DNA of 64,000 bases from Hyaloraphidium curvatum (lineage: Eukaryota > Monoblepharomycota > Hyaloraphidiomycetes > Hyaloraphidiales > Hyaloraphidiaceae). The position numbers and the translations under genes were made by a program. The stretch is taken from assembly GCA_025558095.1 (NCBI GenBank), contig JAIVFI010000024.1, forward strand, positions 310,001 through 374,000. Direction: 5' to 3'. The notes beneath the pieces were generated by a model. That model searched no databases, was not told the DNA's origin, and saw nothing but the letters and a program-made list of their open reading frames with translations. The stretch's first letter is position 1; the number at the start of each line of letters is the position of its first letter. Positions 34,062 through 43,866 of the stretch are shown in pieces.

Positions 34062-36290
34062 CTACTTGACATCGGTGCCGCCTTCGTCTGCATTCCCAAG
34101 AGCGGCTGCTGGGGATCCACCGCTTTCCCCGGCGGATACGTCTTCCTCCCGCTCTGGAGCCAGACCATTGCTCCGCCGTTCACGATACGGATGCTCATCT
34201 GCCGATCGCCGGCGTCTCGGCGTCGGCGTCGACTTCAGCAGCTCCTCGTGGCTGGCCGGAGGCCGATCAGTGAAAGACGTGCCAATGTCCGTCCCGCGGG
34301 GCGACACCAAGGGCGGTGCACCGTCCGCTTCCAACATAGTCCGAACGGTTCGCGGGTGCGTAACCTCGCCATCGAGCACCTCGCTCTTGACGCTGTTTGC
34401 GGGCGAGGTCCGCCCCTGTCCGCCGTTCACGAAGCTCACCGCCTCCGTTTCCCCAGGAGGAATGAGCAGAGAAGACTCGGACACATCGTGAGCCAATCCA
34501 GACGACGGCGCAAGCGCATCCGGCGCAGTTGCTCCCCGCTTCCGAACCAGGAAGGTGTCGGGCGTCATTGCCCGCCGGTCCGATGCCTGCAGCGCCGGGG
34601 AAATGCCGGTCGCTCCATACGCCCTCTTCTTGGTCGTCCTGACCAGGTACGGGCCCACAAGTGCCTGGATGCTCTTGAGCGACTTCCACGGTTTCCGCTT
34701 GGCGACCTGCCGGGTGTGGACGTCGACAAACTCGTCCGTCTCGTCGATGATCTCCTCCCCGATCAGCTCCTCCAGCACGTCCTCGAGCGTCACGATGCCA
34801 ATAATGTCGTCCGGGGGCGGTTGCAGACCCAAGTCGAGGCCCAGCGACGCTGAAGACTCCTGGGCCGAAACCACACGCGACGATCCCGAGCCGGACCTCG
34901 GTCGTGCCAGAAACGAGGGGTGCGGGGACTTTCCACCAGGAGCGAGGTCCGCAACGTTGTCTGCAACGAGAGCCATGTGACTGCGACCTTCTTGGAAAAG
35001 GTTCAAGGCGTCAAAGAGCTGTTTCAGAGACCAAGGAGCGTGAGCAAACCGCCGATGCAGATTCATCCACAGGACCCACGTTCGTATCGCCGGCAATGAT
35101 GGGCAAAAACATGAGCGGGAACTGCCGCACAGGACAGCAGTCGTGCGGGTCGTAGTCGATGAGGTTCTTGACCAGGAACATCGCCCGCACGTTCCTCTTG
35201 CTCCCCTCGTAAACCGGGATCCGCGAATGACCTTTCCTCCGGATCTCCCGGACCGCCTCGCGGTCGAGGATGCCGTCAATCGACAGCATGTAGACGTCTT
35301 CCATCGGCGTCATGACCTGGCGCACGGATTTGTTCGACAGGTCCAGCGTTGCACGAATGATGTTGACTTCGTCAGCCGAGAGCTCCCCGCCGCCGCGCCC
35401 GTCCTCGTGGAGGCCGATGAGGGCCTTGAGTTCGCCGCGCCGGTACACGGTCGCCCCTTTTTCGCCTTCGAGCGCCCAATCGAGTAGCTTCGACATGGGC
35501 CAGGCCAACGGGAAAAGGACAAACATCAGAAGGCGCACCAGAGGGGCGAAGAAGGCTGCGATGGGCAGTCCCCAGCGGTTGCAAACGGCTGACCGCGCAA
35601 ATAAGCATTCGCCAAAGTGGAGCAACAGGCCGGCTCGTACCGTTCGGGATGATTTCTCCGAAGCAGACGACTAGTGCGGTACTGATGAAGATGGCGAGGA
35701 AACCGCCCCCCAGGATGTCGTCGAGAAGGATCGGCAGCGATTCGTTGATGATGACGTTGGCGAGGAGGAGCGTGATGAGCAGCCAGTGCTCGTGCTTCCG
35801 TATTGGCGCGATCTTCGCCGCCCATTCGCGCTCCTGCTCAACGTCCGAGCGCTGCAGGACCTGCAGATTCAGCGGATCCAAAGTCATGAAAGCTGAGGAG
35901 TAGAAGAATGAGAACTGGGAACACGAACGCGCCGAACCTCCACCCCGGTCGGTCGACGGAAGGTACCCCATGGGCCTCCGTCCTTCCGCAACTCGAGCTC
36001 CCCATTCGGCATTGGGAAAACATACCAAGCGTCAGACCGGCCATGACACCGCCCGCGAGCACCAAGAACACCGAAAGCACGAGCCGCGTCCAGAACTGCG
36101 GCGACCCGAACTCGACCGAAGGCTGCGAGGGATCGCATTTCGGCAGCTTCGAGCCGCTGGCCGCGATTCCGTCCCCGGAGGAAGCGCCGCGGAACGCCAA
36201 GATCACGGCGGTGAGCACCGACACCGCGACCGGCAGGAGGGTGAGCCGGCGCAGGGCCACGATGCCGCCGATCCGGGTCGCGGGGTCCAT
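34062..36290 (-). CDS. MAM3: CNNM/Mam3-type membrane protein with DUF21 and CBS pair
   Basis: Vacuolar or plasma-membrane metal-homeostasis protein of the CNNM/CorC family, linked to Mg2+ transport and Mn2+ tolerance. Four exons (36290-36026, 35892-35641, 35588-35080, 35018-34062) give 660 residues. DUF21 starts near LVLSVFLVLAGGVMAGLTLG|AFMTLDPLNLQVL and runs through ANVIINESLPILL, VVCFGEIIPN|AVCNRWGLPI and LVRLLMFVLFPLAWPMSKLL. The CBS pair follows: SVRQVMTPMEDVYMLSIDG, KGHSRIPVYEGSKRNVRAMF, FQEGRSHMALV and GIVTLEDVLEELIGEEIIDE. The tail of about 200 residues is disordered and Ser/Pro/Arg-rich. Intron donors are GTATGT, GTACGA and GTGGGT; the first intron is longer than average (133 bp). 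The 3' end nearly abuts the rhodanese gene, with a 3-bp gap. Confidence 0.92.
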
Positions 36291-36336
36291 CGCGAGGTCC
36301 TCTTTCCCGTGCCTCCCAGTCCGGAATCTGGCTTAG

Positions 36337-36546
36337 ATGTCTCCCTCCGCGGAACCGCCGCAGGCGGAGGCGGTCTTCAGCCCCGCTGCCGGGCACCGGC
36401 GCGGCGTTATGTTTCAGGGTGGTTTCGATCAGTCCCCGCCCGGCGCCGCCGCCTCCCAGCACAGCGATGCGGAGCGGCAAAGCGCTTCGTCCCTTGCCGA
36501 CGATCTGAAGAACAAGATGCAAGATTGGAATGAATTCTTCTGCTAA
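36337..36546 (+). CDS. Small ORF, unrecognised
   Basis: A 69-codon frame, ATG at 36337, beginning only 46 bp from the divergent Mam3-like start. Its stop overlaps the stop codon of the convergent TRIP4-like gene by three bases. The first two thirds are Pro/Ala/Ser/Gln-rich; the last 18 residues, LADDLKNKMQDWNEFFC, look like a conserved amphipathic helix with an aromatic end. That ending and the tight packing argue weakly for a real short gene, but chance is possible in sequence this GC-rich. Confidence 0.35.
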   Translation: MSPSAEPPQAEAVFSPAAGHRRGVMFQGGFDQSPPGAAASQHSDAERQSASSLADDLKNKMQDWNEFFC

Positions 36547-38019
36547 CCACATTCCGTCTCGGTGCCCTCCACGCCGCCCTCCGCCTCAGACGCCCCGCCT
36601 TCGTAGTCGACACCCCCTGGTCCGAGATCGTGCTGCACCCTCGCCCACCCGCCCTTCTTCCCCTTCCGATGCTGCTTCCGGTCGTTCTTCTGCGGTCCGG
36701 GAGCCGGCGCGGCGGGCTCGGCGCCGGCGGGGCGATCGCCGCCGTCCTCCTTCGCGGCGCGCTTCTGCCAAACGAGCTCCTTCTTCGGCCTGCTGGCCGG
36801 GGCCGCGTTCTCCGGTGGAATGTAGACCGGAGCCTGCGCGAGGCTCGGGTTCTTCAGCGACCGGAGCTTGTCCCTCGGTTCCAGTTCAGCCTCCCGCTCG
36901 GGCGCCTCCTCCTTCGAAGGAAAGTTGGTCGGTATCCCCTTGATCGGCCGCGGCTCGTCCGGCAGCTTCCCCGCCGAGATCGCCATCTTCTCCAGGTCCA
37001 GGTCAATCACCCTCACGCGCCTCTTCTCCTCCTCCCTGCGCTGCTCCTCCTTGAGCCGCAGCAGCGCGCGCTCCTTCTCCTGCTTCGTCGCCCAGCGGTC
37101 CCCGATCACGGACCGCGGGTCAAAGTCCGCCGCAGCGTCCTTGACCACGGTGCGCTGCGCCGACTCGCGCTGGAACCGCAGCATCTTGTCCCGGCCCTCC
37201 TCGGCGCGCTCTAGCGCCGTGCGGTCCCCGCGCATGCGGGCAGCGAGGAGCTCGAGCTGCTGATCGCGCGAGAGGACAGGGGTGCCGCAGGTGAAGCAGG
37301 GCCCGGGGCCCTCGCGGCCGCAGACGATGCGCCCGCACGTGAGGCAGTTTGTGAGCAGGGGGTGGACGGTGGCGAGGCACTTGCAGGGCCGTCGGTCGGC
37401 CTTGGGGGCCGGCTCGGCGGGTTTGCGGTTCTTGGAGAGGCGCGTTTTCGGTACCGCTTTCGGCTCTGGGGGTGGCGCGGCCTTGGGTGGCGGAGAAGGA
37501 GGGCGAGGCTGCGCGGCTTCCGGGGGCTTGGGTGTCGTCTTCTTTCTGGAGAAGAGGGTCCTCATTAGAACGCGAAGTAGCGCAATGGGAGGGAGACGGA
37601 ACCCACGGCCGAGCCGGAAACAGCTCCTCCTCGTTCTCGTTGCGGCGGTCGACGACCTTCACGCCCGGTATGTTGGTCCATTGCTGGATCTGCTCCTTCT
37701 CGGGGGCGGGACGCGGCTGCTGGTTCTTGGTTCGCTTCGCGTCCTGTTTTCCCGCCCGCTGCTTGGCCGGCACCGGCGCAGCGGGACGTGTTTCTCCCTT
37801 TCCCGGGGCCGCGAACCTCCGCCGTGCAAACTCGCGCGCAAAGTCCTTGGCGTCCAGTGAGTCCCCGAGGAACGAGGCTACCCAGTCCGAGACTTCCCCG
37901 GCAGACTGCAGGGACGCGAGAGACTGGGCGACCTCGGCCGCATCGGCCTCGGGGAAGCCGAGCAGGATCGAAATCCGCGAGACCGCAAAGTCGGCGAGCT
38001 CCGGCGGCAGCGGGCTCAT
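36543..38019 (-). CDS. RQT4: TRIP4/ASC-1 homologue (Rqt4-type, ribosome quality control trigger)
   Basis: Zinc-finger subunit of the activating signal cointegrator (ASC-1)/RQT complex, which splits collided ribosomes in ribosome-associated quality control. Two exons (38019-37607, 37545-36543) give 471 residues. The N terminus, PPELADFAVSRISILLGFPE and SLDAKDFAREFARRRF, matches the helical entry region. The diagnostic C2HC5 zinc finger is CKCLATVHPLLTNCLTCGRI, then CGREGPGPCFTCGTPV, with eight potential ligands. A long charged helix (KQEKERALLRLKEEQRREEE) and a basic C terminus follow. The intron (37546-37606) uses a GTGGGT donor and a TTCTAAT branch-like motif. I see no C-terminal ASCH domain, which animal TRIP4 carries. 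The start codon lies 88 bp from the divergent gene at 38108. Confidence 0.85.
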
Positions 38020-38107
38020 CGCGTCGGGTGGGCGGGAGCGGCCGCCGCGTCTCAAAAGCTGCCTCGACGTACGTACAACGGGCTCGAGCCCCGCGGAGGT
38101 CGAGCCG

Positions 38108-38677
38108 ATGCGCCCCACTGCGATGCGTTTCCTGATCCTGGCGGTGGTTGCCACGGTGTGGGCCGCGGCCCCCGCGGCGGCGTGTTCCTGCCTGAGGCCG
38201 CCCCCTCCGCGCGAATCTCTCAAGCAGTCTTCCGCCGTTTTCCTCGGCAAAGTCACCGCCCTGCACGACACCGGCCCAGACGGATTCCGCCTGACCGTCG
38301 ACATGGACGTTTCGCGCATCTGGAAGGGCGTGGACTCGCAGGTCGTCAAGGTCATGACCACGTCCAACTCTGCCGCATGCGGCGTCAACTTCGAGAAGGG
38401 CACGCGGTACCTCGTCTACGCAAACGCGCAGGACGACGGCCTTTGGGCAAATTTGTGCTCGCGCACCGCGCGGGAGAAGGACGCAGCGGATGACTTGAAG
38501 GAACTTGGGCCAGGCGCCCCGCCGGCCGGCGCGAAGCTGTCTTCCGAGGCACCGGCGCCCGCCCCGCGGTACTGGATCGTCGCGGGCGGGCTCCTTGTTG
38601 CCGCGGCCGCGTTCTACGCAGGCGACGCGGGGCCGTTGGGAGCTTTCCGCGCACGGCGGGAGAAGGCGCAGGGATGA
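38108..38677 (+). CDS. Secreted TIMP/NTR-like protein with C-terminal membrane anchor
   Basis: Intronless frame of 189 residues. It has a signal peptide, MRPTAMRFLILAVVATVWAA with cleavage after PAAA, and the mature protein would begin CSC. A Cys-x-Cys at the mature N terminus followed by FLGKVTAL and a beta-rich domain of about 110 residues (RLTVDMDVSRIWKGVDSQVV, TTSNSAACG, GTRYLVYANAQDDGLWANLC) is the layout of the TIMP/netrin-like OB fold. In animal TIMPs the CxC chelates the metalloprotease zinc; whether that applies here is unknown. A Pro/Ala linker leads to one membrane helix, YWIVAGGLLVAAAAFYAG, and a short basic cytosolic tail. A second ATG (38123) is an equally good start. Confidence 0.72.
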   Translation: MRPTAMRFLILAVVATVWAAAPAAACSCLRPPPPRESLKQSSAVFLGKVTALHDTGPDGFRLTVDMDVSRIWKGVDSQVVKVMTTSNSAACGVNFEKGTRYLVYANAQDDGLWANLCSRTAREKDAADDLKELGPGAPPAGAKLSSEAPAPAPRYWIVAGGLLVAAAAFYAGDAGPLGAFRARREKAQG

Positions 38678-38834
38678 ACCCCGCCCCGGAAGCCTGTTTG
38701 GAGACCCGCCAGCATTCTGTAGATAGCACTGAGTTGTACCTATGTGACGTGACATATGCGCGCGCCCCGTCGTTGTAGCGTTGCCAACTCGACAGCGGTG
38801 AGGCCGATACTCGCAGGGCGATTCTCCGCCGTCG

Positions 38835-41267
38835 ATGCAACAACGCGTTTACGGGCCCGCCCGTGCGCTCTTCTCCCGACTCGGCCAGCAAAGCCGAAAG
38901 TTCCGTTCCAGCGCATTTGAGCGCGTTGGACCTCTCGTGCCCGCCCGCGCCCCCCTGCCCCGCTTCCGGGGTCTCGCCACGATGGCCGACGCGAACCCGT
39001 TCTTCACCGAATGGCGCACGCCGCACGCGATTCCGCCGTTCGAGGCCATCAGAGTCGAGCACTTCAAACCGGCATTCGACGCGGCCATCGCTGCCCAGCG
39101 CGATTCGATCGCCCAGATCCGCGCCGCGCACGCCGACCGTGCGCCGACCTTCGCCTCGCTGATGGTCCCGCTCGAGCGATCGGGCGCGCAGCTGCGGCGC
39201 GTCGAGGCCGTCTTCCACAACCTCGCGTCGGCGCACACGAACCCCGAGCTGCAGGCCGTGGAGCGCGATCTCGCGCCGCTGCTCGCCCGCCACGCAAACG
39301 CGGTCGCGATGGACGTCGGGCTGTTCAAACTGGTGGAAAAGCTGGACGCGGACATGAAGGCCGCGAGGGGCAACGCCGCCCCGCGCAATCCCGAGGAGAG
39401 GCTCGTGGACCGCTCCTTCCGCGGGTTCGTCCGCAGGGGCGCGCAGCTCAAGGAGGGAAGCAAGGAACGTGCCCGCTTCGCCGAAGCCACTGAGCGACTG
39501 GCCGCCCTGGCGGCCGACTTTGCTCAGAAGGTGCTTGCCGACGAGGGCGGATGGGAGCTCCGCCTCTCGTCGCCCGAGGAACTCGTAGGCCTCTCGCCCC
39601 CATTGCTCTCGGCCGCGCGCGCGGCAGCCACGGAGCGCGGCCTCGACACCGACCCCGCCGGTCGCCCGATCCACGTCATCACGCTCTCCCGCTCCTCGGT
39701 CGAGCCCTTCCTCGCGGCGTCGGACAACCGCGCCCTGCGCAAGAAGGCCTGCGACGCCTGGGCGCTCCGCGGGGCCAACGGCAACGCCAACGACACCCGC
39801 GAGACGGTGCGGGAGATGCTCCGGCTGCGCGCCGAGGTCGCGCACATCCTCGGCTTCGCGTCGTTCGCCGAGTTTGCGCTCGAGGACAGGATGGCGCGCA
39901 CCACGGGAGCCGTCGACTCGCTGCTCATGCAGTGCTGGCGCCCCGCGCTCGACAAGGCCAAGGACGAGGAGCGCGAGCTGCTCGACGTCGCGAGGCGGCT
40001 CGGCCACAACGACGTGCAGCGGATCGAGCCTCACGATTACCGATACTACGTCGGCAAGCTCCGCGCGCTGAGGTTCGACCTCGACGAGAGCGCTGTCAAG
40101 AGGTACTACAGCCTGGACAGGCTTGTTCAGGGGATGTTCTACGCGGCCGGCAGGCTGTACGGTCTCAAGATCAGCGAAACCACGGGCAAGTATCCTAGGT
40201 ACCACCCGCAACTCCGCACTTTCGAGGTCACCGACGCCACCACGGGCTCGCTCATCGGCGTCCTCATGTGCGACTTCTTCAGTCGTCAAAGCAAAAGAGG
40301 AGGGGCATGGATGAGCGAAGTAGGTGTCATCCGCAGCGCTGCCGTTCGCGTCTCATCGTAAATCATTCCCCCAGTACCGTGGGCAGAGCATGCTCGAGGG
40401 AGCGGACGAAAGGCCGATCGTGGTCAACGTGCTCAACTTCAACGCGCCGGCCAAGGAAGGCGAGCCGGTGCTGCTGTCTGCCGACGACAGCAGAACTCTT
40501 TTCCACGAAGTGAGTTGCTTTGAAGCGACATTGTCTGCCGGCCTGATCGTCCTCTCGTGCAGTTCGGACACGCTCTCCACGGCCTCCTGAGCCGCGTCGT
40601 CTACCCCAGCCAGTCGGGCACGAACGTCCTCAGCGACTTTGTCGAGCTCCCCTCGCAGATCAACGAGCGGTTCCTCGAGCCGCTGGCCAGGCTACCGGCC
40701 GAGGTCAACCCGTTCCGCGACGTCGAGACCGGTGCCGTCATTCCGGCCGAGCTGCTCGCGCGCATGGAGGAAGGCCGCACGTTCGGCGAGGGCTTTGCTA
40801 CCGTCGAGTTCCTCCTGTCGGCCCTGGTCGACATGGATGTTCACAGCATCCCCTACTCGGCGTACGCAAAAGGCGCCGCACCGGACCCATTCGCGGTGGA
40901 GCAAGCGACGATCGCCCGCCTCGGCGCGCCGGCGTCGATCCCGCCGCGGCACCGTCTCTCGCACTTCCTCCACCTGTTCGCTGACGGCTCTCCCGGCGCA
41001 ATGTACGCCTCGGGGTACTTCAACTACCTCTGGGCCGAGGTGCTGGAGTCGGACGCTTTCGGTGCCTTTGAGGAGGCGGCAGCGCGCGGCGGCGGCTCGG
41101 TGCTCGACCCGGCGGTGGGCGCCAAGTTCCGAAGGGAGGTGCTCGAGGTCGGCGGGAGCGTGGATCCGGCAGAGGCGTTCAGGAGGTTCAGAGGCAGGGA
41201 TCCGGTTGTGGAGCCGCTGCTGCGAAAGAGAGGTTTGCTGGGAAAGGAGGCGAGGGCGCACCTATGA
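38835..41267 (+). CDS. M3-family metallopeptidase, peptidyl-dipeptidase Dcp/oligopeptidase A type
   Basis: Zinc peptidase that trims short peptides. Three exons (38835-40319, 40375-40509, 40563-41267) give 774 residues. The first 50 are Arg/Ser/Ala-rich with almost no acidic residues (a probable mitochondrial presequence), after which MADANPFFTEWRTPHAIPPF starts the enzyme proper, so a second initiation site could yield a cytosolic form. Family motifs are DFFSRQSKRGGAWMSE, VLNFNAP, the zinc site HEFGH (residues 539-543), SQSGTNVLSDFVELPSQI, ALVDMDVHSI and the GYFNYLWAEVLESDAF ending. The third exon begins inside the zinc motif: intron 2 (40510-40562) splits HE|FGH. The last residues are Ala-His-Leu, a possible weak PTS1. 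The bacterial Dcp type is shorter; the difference is mostly the N-terminal extension. Confidence 0.93.
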
Positions 41268-42285
41268 AGAGCCGCGATCGCCACCGGAACTTGTCGAATG
41301 TCTTTCCATTCATGTATTGACCTCGAAGTCTTTGAACGGATCCGCCCCGCCTCCATTGTATTAAGGTGATCACTGCACCTGCGGTGCGTGGCGGAGAGGA
41401 GGCAAACAATCTTGTTTCTTCGAATTCGATGCGACCTCTTGCAGCTGGCCTATTCCGATCGGGCGCACGAGTGCTCCCTGCACTACCATTGACTGCGCAC
41501 GGAGATCTGGATCGGCCTCGGATTCCCCGCCGGGGAAGTGCAGCGGGAGCCGGGCCGCCGGATGGAGACCCCCTCTCCTCGACTTGCTGGCTACCCAGAG
41601 CCGGACGTTGCACCGCGGACGTGCTCTACTATAACGGGAGAGGCCAAAACATGGGAAACCATGCGTTCGCGTTATTTTTGGAGTTTCGCGTTTCCGGTTT
41701 CTGCTGGTTAGATCGGTCTTCGAGATTCGAAGTCAAGTCACCATCTGGCTACCACCGGCTCCCGCAACCTCCGGATTGGACGGAAATCGCGCCAAATGGA
41801 GGCAGATGCGACTGCAGCTTCTGGAGACACGTGATTTCGGCACTTTGGGCGTTCCGGCGCCGCGGCTGCTGCCCACCGGTGTCCGGGAGCCGGGGACACG
41901 TGGCAACGAATCCCGAGTGCCTCTGAAGCGGAACGCGTCTCTGGATGCTCAGAAGGCGCGGGAGTCCCGCGGATCCCTCGAGGGACCGCGAGGGGATCGG
42001 CGCACACGCGTTCCCGGCCCGCGCCGCGCCCAAACACCGCCGCCCTTGCCGGGCGACACCTTCGCACCCCTCCGGTGCCCGCCGACGCCCCTCCGGCCTC
42101 CCGGCGCCGCGATGCGTGCGTGCTGAGGGCGGGGGCCGGATTGCTGAGCACCAGCCTCCGTGTTTGTGGCTATATCAGCCGGCGGGCGCGCTGTGTTTGG
42201 CCACTGCAAACTTCACCCCAATCACGGTTGGGGCCGTTTGCCGTTCGCGCTTCGTACGCCGCCGCAACACCGCCGCGCACGAAGC
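41268..42285. other. Outer half of the left inverted-repeat arm, no separate gene
   Basis: Holds the peptidase 3' flank (to about 41397), then the start of the left inverted-repeat arm. The sequence is matched in reverse complement at 48166-49050. Open frames here are shared by both arms simply because the DNA is duplicated. A CTATATCAG TATA-like element at about 42170 precedes the duplicated gene's ATG by about 115 bp and is likely its promoter. No tRNA or transposon coding seen. Confidence 0.5.
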
Positions 42286-43765
42286 ATGCTGCTTCTCTGT
42301 CTCGCCGCCGGCGTCGCCGCCCGCCGCGCGCGCCGCGTGCCGTCGGGGCCCGTCCCCGCCGGTACCGGTGCCCGCCGCTGCGTGCCCGCCGCCGCCGCCG
42401 CCGCGCCCTCCCCCTCCGCCGCCGCACTCGTCCAACCGGGGCATTTACCGATCGGTGAGTTTCCCGGCGTGGATGGCCTTTCCTGGGGCGAGGCCATGGA
42501 TGCGGTCGCCGAGCACCTGCTCGTCGGCGCCGTCCACGGGACCGCCCCGCCGCCCCCCGCCCCCGCCGCCGCGCTGCTCGCAGCCAATGCGCCCGAGCGC
42601 GCCGCCCCGGCGACCGTCTCGTCCCCGCCGCCGCCGGCGCCGATGGTGGTCCCCGCCGCCGTCGACGCCCGGTTCCCTCGCCCCAACCAGCCCGTGCCCT
42701 TTGCGGAGCTGGCGGTGAGCCGGGAACTGGACCGCCGCGGCCGCGAGCTCTACCTGGAGTCGTACGACATGAACAACTACGGCCACCGCAGCACCTACCT
42801 GCAGCGGTGGCCGCCGCGCGTCGACCTCGACGACTACCACCTGGGCTGCACGGTCCCGGTTCAGCTTCCCTCCTTCGCCTCGCTTTCGGCGTGGAGCCAG
42901 GAAGGCAGGTGGGACACGGAGCTCTACTGGAAGGCGATCCAGAACGCCGTCAGGGTGGACGCATGTTCCCCCAACGCGCTCGCGGTGATCCCGCGGGGGC
43001 CCAAGGGCACGCCGCTCAGCGGGCCGGCGTTCCTGCTTCCGGATCCTTCCCCCGAGCGCGTCGACGAGCGGCCGGAGCCAGAACCGGAGCCGATCGCCGC
43101 GGCGGAGGCTCCGGCTGCCGAGCCGCCCAAGGACCTCGACGGCGACGTGCCCATGGTCGCGGAGGCTCCCGAGGGCGGCTTTGTTGAGGAGCAGGCCGCG
43201 GTCGACGTCGAGGCAGCGGCGGAGGAGGAGGTGGAGGCGCAGGAGATGGAGTTGGAGGTGCAGGAGGTGGAGCTGGAGGTGCAGCTCGAGGTGGTGGAGG
43301 TCGAGGCGGAGGAGGTGACGGTCGAGGAGGTCGAGGCGGAGGAGGTCAAGGCCGCCGACCCCCAGCCGCAGCCCGAGGAGTGGCACTACTCGCCGCTACC
43401 CGAGGTCGAGGAGTTGCCCGCGGTGGAGCCCGTGGCGGAGGACTTGGGTGCGAGCCCGATCTCGGACTCGCATCCACTCCGCGCGGACGTCCCGCAGGCG
43501 CCCGACCCCGAGGTCAAGCCGCGCATGTGGTACCGGAAGCTTTTCGACAGGCTGAAGCTGGGGCGGCGCGGCTCGAGGTAAGCAGGTAAGGAGAACGGCG
43601 GCGGATCTCCTGCTTCGGTCGCGCTGTCCGGGGACTGGCCACCCTCGGACCGTGCGTTCGGGACAAGGGGTGAAGCCGACGGACTCGAACGATACCCAGA
43701 CGCATCTGTACGATAGCAATGAATAGACATCTGATACCCGCAAAGACGCCCCATCCGAGTCCTGC
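41398..43765. repeat. Left arm of a 2.37-kb inverted duplication
   Basis: Positions x on this arm match the reverse complement of positions 90451-x on the right arm. Four independent landmarks fit this exactly (41945/48506, 42160/48291, 43581/46870, 43765/46686), so there is no net indel over 1.8 kb. Outside about 41945 the sum becomes 90452 (one single-base indel) and substitutions become frequent. The match fades near 41398, where AGGAGGCAAAC still aligns. The inner end is sharp: CCATCCGAGTCCTGC matches, and the next base does not. Confidence 0.93.
42286..43581 (+). CDS. Unrecognised acidic coiled-coil protein, left copy of an inverted pair
   Basis: Intronless, 431 residues from the ATG at 42286; an upstream in-frame GTG exists but no earlier ATG. 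I do not recognise it. The N terminus, MLLLCLAAGVAARRARRV, could be a weak signal peptide. A Pro/Ala-rich segment follows, then a globular-looking middle of about 130 residues with ELDRRGRELYLESYDMNNYG, RVDLDDYHLGCTVPVQLPSF and RWDTELYWKAIQNAVRVDAC. A long acidic repeat rich in Glu-Val and Glu-Ala (EEEVEAQEMELEVQEVELEV) and a basic end (WYRKLFDRLKLGRRGSR) complete it. The right-arm copy differs by only three residues (V/I, V/A, D/E). It points toward the central spacer, as does its twin. Confidence 0.68.
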   Translation: MLLLCLAAGVAARRARRVPSGPVPAGTGARRCVPAAAAAAPSPSAAALVQPGHLPIGEFPGVDGLSWGEAMDAVAEHLLVGAVHGTAPPPPAPAAALLAANAPERAAPATVSSPPPPAPMVVPAAVDARFPRPNQPVPFAELAVSRELDRRGRELYLESYDMNNYGHRSTYLQRWPPRVDLDDYHLGCTVPVQLPSFASLSAWSQEGRWDTELYWKAIQNAVRVDACSPNALAVIPRGPKGTPLSGPAFLLPDPSPERVDERPEPEPEPIAAAEAPAAEPPKDLDGDVPMVAEAPEGGFVEEQAAVDVEAAAEEEVEAQEMELEVQEVELEVQLEVVEVEAEEVTVEEVEAEEVKAADPQPQPEEWHYSPLPEVEELPAVEPVAEDLGASPISDSHPLRADVPQAPDPEVKPRMWYRKLFDRLKLGRRGSR

Positions 43766-43866
43766 AACGTGCCCAGATCTTGTGACAGCAAGACGACGTT
43801 TCTCATTCAATCAAACCTCGCAAAAACACATATCGATACCTGCGTACAACTAAGGCCTCCGCTACT

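Noticed and set aside
38385-40289. A 634-codon minus-strand frame antisense to the peptidase and TIMP-like gene
   Set aside because: Mirror of strongly supported plus-strand coding sequence; Arg/Glu/Leu-rich with no motif.
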